Assembly (NCBI GenBank): GCA_003132865.1
Contig: PKYZ01000290.1
Location: 13,647-19,960, forward strand
Reading direction: 5' to 3'
Origin: Bryobacterales bacterium
Lineage (GTDB): Bacteria; Acidobacteriota; Terriglobia; Bryobacterales; Bryobacteraceae
Length of the DNA stretch: 6,314 bases
A model generated the notes under the pieces. The model saw only the letters and a list, made by a program, of their open reading frames with translations. It ran no database searches and was not told the DNA's origin. Of this stretch, positions 1-5,009 are shown piece after piece (within the stretch, counting starts at the first letter, position 1; every line of letters begins with the position of its first letter). Both the position numbers and the translations under genes were made by a program.

Positions 1-24
1 GCGCCCGCCAAGAAGAAGAAGTAG
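1..24 (+). CDS. C-terminal end of a forward-strand gene with a lysine-rich tail (partial)
   Basis: The window opens inside a reading frame that gives APAKKKK followed by a TAG stop at 22-24. A lysine run preceded by Ala/Pro is common at the ends of basic nucleic-acid-binding proteins, such as histone-like or ribosomal proteins, but seven residues are too few to name a family. The intrinsic terminator at 68-92 on the same strand supports this being a true gene end rather than a chance frame. The product is unknown. Confidence 0.45.
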   Translation, partial: APAKKKK

Positions 25-67
25 CATGGGCGCCCACACAAGGGCGTGATCCAAGTTTGAGTCAACA

Positions 68-92
68 GGCCCCGATTCGTCGGGGCCTTTTT
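68..92 (+). terminator. Intrinsic terminator with UUCG tetraloop
   Basis: Bases 68-75 (GGCCCCGA) pair perfectly with 80-87 (TCGGGGCC) around a TTCG loop at 76-79, and five T residues follow at 88-92. This is a textbook rho-independent terminator for the forward gene ending at 24. UUCG loops make unusually stable RNA hairpins. The T-run reaches the stop codon of the reverse-strand methyltransferase (94-92), so the hairpin lies just past the end of that gene too. In the reverse direction it is preceded by A residues but not followed by a T-run, so it may only partly stop convergent transcription. A weaker 5-bp hairpin (31-35 with 42-46) lies between the gene end and this terminator. Confidence 0.9.
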
Positions 93-1093
93 CATTTTGT
101 GGCCAGCTCCGCATGTGCTCCTCCCGGCCTCTGTAGCAGCGTCCGGAACGTCTCCCCCATCCCGAACAGCAGGCTCTTCAACTGCAATCGCCGCCGCAAC
201 TCCTCCTCGCGCGTGGAGGCCGCCAGCGCCGCGGCGAACTGATCCGGCTCTCCGGCGGCGAGCAGCGTTTGCGCCAGTGTTTCGAAGCGCACCGTCTCCA
301 GGCCGAGGCGCGCGCCGTGTTCTTCGAGCGCGGTGAACGAGACGTGCGCGGTGATGTCCTTCGCTCCGGGATCATTCAGCACATCCTCATCCGCCTGGTG
401 CCGCCGGTAGCTCATGAGCGCGCCGCGCGGGAACCGCACGGACTCGGCGCGCGTGTAACCGTAGTCGATCGTAAAGACGAATCCCGCCTCCAGTGCGCGC
501 GCGATGCGCTCCAGCCAGGCGAGCGCATCCAGGTTCACCTCGAACAGCGCGCCTTCCGTGGGCGGCGGAAAGTAGCGGCGCAGATAGCCGGCCACCTCCT
601 CGCGCGCGGGCGGGCCGGCCGCCCACGCGAAGCGCTCGTCCCATGCGACACGCATCTCACGGAAGCCGCCGTCGCGGAAAGTAACTTCCTCAACCGGCAG
701 GGCGTCGAAGAACTCGTTGGCGAACACTACGCCGCGAAAACGCTCCGGCATCGCCGGCGTCGCACCATGATGGGCGAGATCCACCGGGACGTAACGCCAC
801 TCGGAGAATGCCGCGGCCATCTCGCGTCGCCCGGCGCCCAACTCGACGACGGTGAAGTCCGGCGGCGCGCCCATCGTCTGGTACAGCGACCGTATGCGCG
901 CGGCCATCAGGATGCCGAACACCGGCTGGATCTGTTCGGCCGTGTAGAAGTCGCCCTGCTTGCCGAATGGGTCGCGTGCGCGCCGGTAATATCCGTGGAC
1001 CGGATCGTAGAGCGCCGCTTCCATGAACCGGCGGAACGAAATCGGGCCGGCGCGGCGGATCTCGTCGCGCAACATTTCGGTGAGCGGGCTCAC
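92..1093 (-). CDS. MidA/NDUFAF7-family SAM-dependent methyltransferase
   Basis: This 333-residue protein is recognised as the class I SAM-dependent methyltransferase family formerly called DUF185 (MidA in Dictyostelium, NDUFAF7 in human mitochondria). Visible family landmarks in order are GDFYTA at residues 47-52, the SAM-binding glycine loop VELGAG at 83-88, NEFFDALPV at 126-134, IDYGY at 209-213, a GALMSYRRH segment near 224-232, KDITAHVSF at 245-253 and MGETF near 312-316. The mitochondrial relative methylates an arginine of complex I subunit NDUFS2; bacterial substrates are not established, so the target here is unknown. The protein has no signal peptide and should be cytosolic. It is slightly shorter than I expect for relatives. 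It starts with GTG at 1093-1091, overlapping the TGA of the upstream gene as GTGA, so the two are probably translationally coupled. The family call is firm; the biological role is inferred. Confidence 0.9.
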   Translation of the reverse strand: MSPLTEMLRDEIRRAGPISFRRFMEAALYDPVHGYYRRARDPFGKQGDFYTAEQIQPVFGILMAARIRSLYQTMGAPPDFTVVELGAGRREMAAAFSEWRYVPVDLAHHGATPAMPERFRGVVFANEFFDALPVEEVTFRDGGFREMRVAWDERFAWAAGPPAREEVAGYLRRYFPPPTEGALFEVNLDALAWLERIARALEAGFVFTIDYGYTRAESVRFPRGALMSYRRHQADEDVLNDPGAKDITAHVSFTALEEHGARLGLETVRFETLAQTLLAAGEPDQFAAALAASTREEELRRRLQLKSLLFGMGETFRTLLQRPGGAHAELATK

Positions 1094-1377
1094 GGCTCGA
1101 CGACCCGGGTCTGCGGCGTGCGGATGAACATCTCGATCAGGTAATCGTGCAGACAGTCGTAGAGGTAGCGCTGCAAGGTCCAGGGAAACTGGGGATGCTC
1201 GATATCCCGCGGATGCAGCGGCGCATAGTAGGTGTGCAGGCCCAGGCCGCGATTCTTCAGCTCGATGACCAGCTCGATGGACCCGTTTCGCTCGCGCGCC
1301 GAGAAATCCACCAGCGCATGCTCATAGCGCCGCAGCTCGGCTTCGACCTTTTCCAGAGGACTCTCCAGTGGACTCAC
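1090..1377 (-). CDS. Unrecognised 95-residue protein, operon partner of the MidA-like methyltransferase
   Basis: I do not recognise this family. The 95-residue product is acidic and helical at its N-terminus (residues about 5-25, a PLEKVEAELRRYEHAL-type helix). A beta-like stretch follows (SIELVIELK), then an aromatic and histidine-rich segment (HTYYAPLHP, HPQFPWTLQRYLYD) and a final helix. There is no signal peptide or membrane segment. The GTG at 1377-1375 is the only reasonable start, because an in-frame TAG at 1389-1387 closes the frame upstream and no other start codon lies between. No clear Shine-Dalgarno sequence precedes it. Its TGA overlaps the GTG of the methyltransferase by four bases, which supports it being a real gene in one transcript with that enzyme. 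A role as a partner or accessory of the methyltransferase is only a guess from position. Confidence 0.75.
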   Translation of the reverse strand: MSPLESPLEKVEAELRRYEHALVDFSARERNGSIELVIELKNRGLGLHTYYAPLHPRDIEHPQFPWTLQRYLYDCLHDYLIEMFIRTPQTRVVEP

Positions 1378-1382
1378 GCATT

Positions 1383-1389
1383 TATGCTA
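1383..1389. promoter_or_regulatory. Possible bidirectional promoter (overlapping -10-like elements)
   Basis: Two genes diverge from this short gap. On the forward strand TATGCT at 1383-1388 fits the TANNNT pattern of a -10 element. On the reverse strand TAGCAT at 1389-1384 also fits, because the core GCTAGC (1386-1391) is palindromic. Predicted start sites about seven bases downstream fall near 1395 (forward, 12 bases before the ATG at 1407) and near 1377 (reverse, on the GTG itself, giving a leaderless message). I see no convincing -35 element for either direction, so this is a weak call from pattern and position. Confidence 0.3.
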
Positions 1390-1406
1390 GCGTGAAAAAA
1401 CACGGC

Positions 1407-2015
1407 ATGTCTCTACCCGCCATCGTCCGGGTCAAACTCAGCTCGGAAGCCGCCGAAGGCATTTCCATCACGCAGGTGGTGGTGCAGGACTTGCCCTTGC
1501 GCGATCTGGTGGAACATATGCTGGGCATCACGGGCAAAAACGAGGCGCGTGTTCGCGAACTGCTGCTGCGCGGCACCCTGGTCAGCGGCGCTTCCCGCTT
1601 CCGGTGGACCGGATGGGAGGCCGAGTTGGACGGCCTGCGCGAACTGCTGGCGACTTACCCCGGCGACGACCCCGCGCGGCCCTTTGCATCCGCGCGATGC
1701 CTGCGCGCGGTGCTGCGCGGCGGACGGCAGGCCATCTACATTCCGCGCGAGGCCGCCGCACGCAAGCCCCCGCTACTGAAGAAATGGCCGCGGAAGGCGA
1801 GCTTCTGGGATGTGCTCATGGAGTTGGCCGCGACGGGCGAGATCCGGTACCTTCATTACTCTTATAAGGATCGCGCCGACTGCTACCGCTTCGACATGCC
1901 GCTGGCCGCCGCGGAGAAGCTGCGCGCCGCCAGCGAGGTTGTGAAGTACAGCAGCTTGCGGGAGCAGATCCGGTCGGCGGGGTTTGTGTGGGCGGAGTTG
2001 TTTGTGGAACGGTGA
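1407..2015 (+). CDS. Unrecognised 202-residue protein
   Basis: I do not recognise the family. The 202-residue product has no signal peptide or membrane segment. It contains a beta-like N-terminal stretch (IVRVKLSSE), a helix-rich segment ending in RELLLRGTLVSG at about residues 50-61, and a tryptophan- and arginine-containing patch (SRFRWTGW, 63-70). A basic segment (LLKKWPRKASFW, 123-134) and an aromatic patch (RYLHYSYKDRADCYRF, 147-162) follow. The LLLRGTLVSG stretch looks superficially like the end of an S4 RNA-binding motif, but the match is too weak to call. The frame is open back to a GTG at 1368, which would overlap the divergent gene; a GTG at 1392 is also in frame. I prefer the ATG at 1407 because it clears the divergent gene and the candidate promoter. 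No good Shine-Dalgarno precedes any choice. Strong GC-rich codon use supports a real gene. The end is TGA at 2013-2015. Confidence 0.75.
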   Translation: MSLPAIVRVKLSSEAAEGISITQVVVQDLPLRDLVEHMLGITGKNEARVRELLLRGTLVSGASRFRWTGWEAELDGLRELLATYPGDDPARPFASARCLRAVLRGGRQAIYIPREAAARKPPLLKKWPRKASFWDVLMELAATGEIRYLHYSYKDRADCYRFDMPLAAAEKLRAASEVVKYSSLREQIRSAGFVWAELFVER

Positions 2016-2053
2016 GGGGCGTCAAGTGGGTGGGATGCGGGAAAGCCGCTTAA

Positions 2054-2076
2054 CGAAGGAGCGGAAACGCTCCTCG
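2054..2076 (+). other. Strong hairpin with GAAA tetraloop in the intergenic gap
   Basis: Bases 2057-2063 (AGGAGCG) pair perfectly with 2068-2074 (CGCTCCT) around a GAAA loop at 2064-2067. Two further pairs (2054-2055 with 2075-2076) form if A2056 is bulged. A GNRA loop on a GC-rich stem is very stable in RNA. No T-run follows, so this is not a standard intrinsic terminator. It lies 38 bases after the 202-residue gene and about 170 bases before the ATPase operon. It could protect the 3' end of the upstream message, act as a rho-type or T-less terminator, or belong to a leader. The remainder of the 2016-2243 gap shows no convincing gene. Confidence 0.5.
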
Positions 2077-2230
2077 TCCTGACACCCTTCGATCTTGTCG
2101 GTCTAAGTAAGCCAGAACGCGCTGCCCGCCGTGATCCTAAAGTTCAGCGGTTGGCGACGAAGGAAGGTTGCTGCAAGACGCGATCATCGATATGGACGGC
2201 GGCGCCACTAAGGTCATCCGAGACAAATGC

Positions 2231-2236
2231 TATTCT
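2231..2236 (+). promoter_or_regulatory. Possible -10 element for the ATPase operon
   Basis: TATTCT fits the TANNNT form of a -10 element and lies eight bases before the ATG at 2244, so transcription would begin on or next to the start codon and the message would be leaderless. I see no good -35 sequence at the expected distance. An AGGAG at 2237-2241 is only two bases from the ATG, which is too close for a normal Shine-Dalgarno. The transcript could equally start further upstream in the gap. Confidence 0.25.
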
Positions 2237-2243
2237 AGGAGCG

Positions 2244-5009
2244 ATGGCGACACTGACGGTCCGAAATAACCCGTACATCATCGGACCGCCTATCAGCGAT
2301 CCAAAGCGGTTCTTCGGCCGCACGAGTCTTTTCGATTTCGTGCGGAGCAATCTGCTTTCCGGTGCCAGGGTGATCCTGCTGCATGGCCAACGACGAATCG
2401 GCAAATCGTCGGTCCTGGCGCAGATTCCCGCGATCGAAGGCCTGGCGGATTTCGTGTTCGCCTCACTCGATCTGCAATACGTCAGCAACGAGCCCCTGTG
2501 GGCCATCCTCCACAAGCTGGGGCTGGCCATCGCCGCGGCGGCAGAAAAGGCAGGCGCGGTCGTGACCCCGCTCAGTGCGGAAGAGCTGCGACAGGATGAG
2601 CAATCGTTCTTGAGGGTGTTCCTTCCGCGGGTCCAGGCGGCACTGGGTTACCGGCAACTCGTGCTTCTGCTGGATGAGTTCGACGTGGTTGGCGACCAGC
2701 GCGCCCCGGCGGCTTCTGAGCCGTTCTTTTCTTATTTGCGCTCTGCTCTCAATCAGGTGCGCCTGATCGCCGTGGTGGGAAGGCGAGTGGATGACCTGGG
2801 GGATATGCGGCAGCTCTTCCACGAGGCTCCCAGCCAGGAGATCGGGCTGCTCGACCGGGAAAGCGCGGTGGAATTGATCACCAGGCCGGCCGAGTCGATG
2901 ATCAAGTTCCGTCCTCCAGCAATCGATGCGATCCTGGAGTTGTCCGCGGGTCACCCCTATTTCACGCAGCTTCTGGCCTATGCGCTGTTCCAACGGGCCG
3001 AGCAACGCAAGCAATTCGTAGTAGAACGCGAGGATGTGGAGGCCGCAGTAGGCAAGGCTATGGAGAGCGGTCTTCCCGGGCTCGCATGGTTCCACAGCGG
3101 ACTGCCGGTCGAGGAGCGAGTTATGTTCTCGGCGGTGTCTGACTGCCAGGAGAAGACGGGGGGCGGCCAGCGAGAGCAGGTCTTGATGGTCCTCGCGGGC
3201 GTCGGTATTGTAGTTACCGAGGCGCTTGAGCGGGCAGTCGTGAGGTTGCTGGACTGGGGCTTCGTGCAGCGGGTGGGACCCGAGCCGCTGCCGGTCTTTC
3301 GGGTTACAGTCGAACTGGTCCGCCGCTGGATGGTGCGCTATCACCCGCTGCGCAAGGAGATCGAGGACCTGGAAATTACGATTCCCGAGGCCTCCCAGAA
3401 ATACGCGGAAGCACAGGCAGCGCGGGCCACCGGCAGCGGGCAAGCCTACGGCCTGTATAAGGACGCCGTCGCTCTGAACCCGAACCACTTCAGCGCTGTG
3501 TTGGAGATGGCCGAACTGGCGTCCGCTTTAGGCAATTTTGGGGAAGCGGCGCAAGCTTACCAACGTTTGTACCTTAGCGACCCGACTCCACGGAACGCTG
3601 AGCGCTATGCCGTCGCTTTGCTGGAGGCTGCAAAACAGGACCTCTCTGCTGGCGATTTTGTGAGTGCCGGCAGGAATGCGAACGATGCGCTTCGCTACGA
3701 CGCGGAGAACCAGGATGCCCAGATGGTATGGGAAGCCGCCGAAGCGCAAAGACTCCGCGCCCTCGCCGCACGGAACCCGTTTATCGTGGGCCCGCCCGTT
3801 CCACCGAGCGAGTTCACTGGCCGGAAGAAGGAAGTGGGATTGGTTTTGAGCGCGATCGGACGCCGCGGGCACGTGGTGCTTTTCGGGGAGCGCCGTATGG
3901 GGAAGACTTCGCTGCTCCAGTATATTGCCTCACCGAATGCCTGGAGGGGCGCTAGTTTTTCGCCCGACGCCGTCTTTTCTGTGTATGTAGACTGCTCGAG
4001 TGTGCGTTCATTTTCGGCTGCGGCGCTCTGGCAGGAGATCGCGGCAAGGGTGCAAACGAGGCTTGCGGAGAGCGGGAATAGCTCACTGGCGCCGGATACG
4101 CTGCCCGGGATTGACGACAAATCTCCCTCGACGATGAATCCATACATTGCAATGGCGGGTCAGGCACTCGCAGCTAGAGGACGCAGGATGGTCTTGCTAT
4201 TGGACGAGTTCGACGGAGCGCTAGCAATGGCCGGTGGACAATGGGAGGCCCTGACGACGCAGTTGCGACGGTTGGCCACTGCCTCGCCGGGAGGGGCCTC
4301 GCTGATACTGGCGATGCGCCGGAGCCCGGCCGGCGCTCAGGAGCCAGCCAGTGTGGTTTCACCGTGGTACAACATTTTTAGGCTGGTGCCGGTTGCGCGG
4401 CTCGAACCGGAAGAGGTTTCTGAGCTGGTGCAGAAAATGCCGTATCCCTTGACCGATGACGAGGCCATCTGGTTGCGGGAAACGGCAGAGAGGTATCCGT
4501 TTCCACTCTCCTGCGGGTTGAGCCTGCTGTTTCAGTGGCATGCGGCTGGGCGGAGGTTTGAAGTGCTGGAAGTGACACAGGAATTATTTGACGAGACCAA
4601 CAGCTTCTTTGCGAGCCTCTGGTCGGGGGCTACCGCAACGGAAAAGGGGGTCATGGCGTTAGCTGCCATTCGAGACTGTGAGCTCAGGTTGGGAAACCGG
4701 TTCTCTGGATTTGACGGATTTGACATGGCAATCGCACGCCGCCGTCAAGTGCTACGTGAACTTCAGGAGCGGGGCTTGATGGGCAAAACGCCCAACCGAT
4801 ATTCGCTGGGAAGCTCCTTGTTGGAGTTGTGGATCATGCAAGAACTGGAGGCGCTCTCTCCGAGGGACACCGAGGAATTGGCCAGCTCGTTCCGGGAGCT
4901 GAGCGGCCCGCACGTTGCGGACGAACTCCTCGCAGCGCTGCGGGAGATCGCAGCCAGACAGGTCACCAGAGACATTCGACCGTGGACTCATCCGGTCTTG
5001 GAGGGATAA
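2244..5009 (+). CDS. Double-module STAND/AAA-type P-loop ATPase with internal TPR-like repeats
   Basis: This 921-residue protein contains two P-loop ATPase modules. Module 1 begins with NPYIIGPP (9-16) and FFGR (23-26), a pre-P-loop signature common in bacterial STAND-like ATPases. It has Walker A GQRRIGKS (48-55), Walker B LLLDEFD (141-147) and the STAND motif GHP (236-238), then a winged-helix-like segment (about 285-368). TPR-like helical pairs follow at about 382-500. Module 2 restarts with NPFIVGPP (511-518) and FTGR (524-527), and has Walker A GERRMGKT (548-555), Walker B LLLDEFD (651-657) and a SPWYN motif (706-710). The GHP position reads RYP (750-752). A second winged-helix-like segment spans about 797-868, and a helical tail of about 50 residues follows. 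Proteins of this kind are usually ATP-driven switches or scaffolds in signalling or defence; the partner here is unknown. There is no signal peptide, membrane segment or recognisable effector domain. The frame opens at TTG 2151, but the ATG at 2244 is preferred because the conserved module starts eight residues later. An Orc/Cdc6-like ATPase plus winged helix is the main alternative reading. Confidence 0.85.
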   Translation: MATLTVRNNPYIIGPPISDPKRFFGRTSLFDFVRSNLLSGARVILLHGQRRIGKSSVLAQIPAIEGLADFVFASLDLQYVSNEPLWAILHKLGLAIAAAAEKAGAVVTPLSAEELRQDEQSFLRVFLPRVQAALGYRQLVLLLDEFDVVGDQRAPAASEPFFSYLRSALNQVRLIAVVGRRVDDLGDMRQLFHEAPSQEIGLLDRESAVELITRPAESMIKFRPPAIDAILELSAGHPYFTQLLAYALFQRAEQRKQFVVEREDVEAAVGKAMESGLPGLAWFHSGLPVEERVMFSAVSDCQEKTGGGQREQVLMVLAGVGIVVTEALERAVVRLLDWGFVQRVGPEPLPVFRVTVELVRRWMVRYHPLRKEIEDLEITIPEASQKYAEAQAARATGSGQAYGLYKDAVALNPNHFSAVLEMAELASALGNFGEAAQAYQRLYLSDPTPRNAERYAVALLEAAKQDLSAGDFVSAGRNANDALRYDAENQDAQMVWEAAEAQRLRALAARNPFIVGPPVPPSEFTGRKKEVGLVLSAIGRRGHVVLFGERRMGKTSLLQYIASPNAWRGASFSPDAVFSVYVDCSSVRSFSAAALWQEIAARVQTRLAESGNSSLAPDTLPGIDDKSPSTMNPYIAMAGQALAARGRRMVLLLDEFDGALAMAGGQWEALTTQLRRLATASPGGASLILAMRRSPAGAQEPASVVSPWYNIFRLVPVARLEPEEVSELVQKMPYPLTDDEAIWLRETAERYPFPLSCGLSLLFQWHAAGRRFEVLEVTQELFDETNSFFASLWSGATATEKGVMALAAIRDCELRLGNRFSGFDGFDMAIARRRQVLRELQERGLMGKTPNRYSLGSSLLELWIMQELEALSPRDTEELASSFRELSGPHVADELLAALREIAARQVTRDIRPWTHPVLEG
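3387..3743 (+). other. TPR-like helical repeat region between the two ATPase modules
   Basis: Residues about 382-500 of the large ATPase form paired amphipathic helices with TPR-style spacing. The clearest unit runs from about 415 to 447 (HFSAVLEMAELASALGNFGE through YLSDP), with the small residues and the closing Pro expected of a TPR. A preceding unit (YGLYKDAVALNPN, about 402-414) and a following, more divergent unit (about 449-486, with LSAGDFVSAGRNANDAL) flank it. TPRs normally bind peptide segments of partner proteins or mediate self-assembly. Repeats usually follow the ATPase in STAND proteins, so the position between two modules is unusual. Confidence 0.65.
5000..5004 (+). promoter_or_regulatory. 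Strong ribosome binding site for the second ATPase gene
   Basis: GGAGG at 5000-5004 lies inside the last codons of the upstream ATPase gene, five bases before the ATG at 5010. The upstream stop TAA (5007-5009) directly abuts that ATG. The arrangement fixes the start of the second gene and implies translational coupling, so both proteins are probably made in a set ratio. It is the only clear Shine-Dalgarno in the window. Confidence 0.85.

Noticed and set aside
269..1144. Forward-strand open frame of 291 codons opposite the methyltransferase
   Set aside because: The reverse strand carries all MidA-family motifs in order; the forward translation is Arg-rich with no recognisable domain.
1368..1406. 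GTG at 1368 as the start of the 202-residue protein
   Set aside because: It would overlap the divergent gene's start by 10 bases and precede the candidate promoter; the ATG at 1407 is more economical, though the GTG at 1392 cannot be excluded.
2237..2241. AGGAG as the Shine-Dalgarno of the large ATPase gene
   Set aside because: Only two bases separate it from the ATG at 2244, too short for normal use.
2151..2243. TTG at 2151 as the start of the large ATPase, adding 31 residues
   Set aside because: The extra residues are Cys/Ser/Arg-rich and unlike a domain, no Shine-Dalgarno precedes the TTG, and the conserved NPYIIGPP signature begins just after the ATG at 2244.
2463..3488. Long reverse-strand open frame of 341 codons opposite the first ATPase module
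   Set aside because: It lies wholly inside a gene with clear Walker motifs on the other strand; its translation is Gln/His/Arg-rich without motifs, typical of an antisense shadow in GC-rich DNA.
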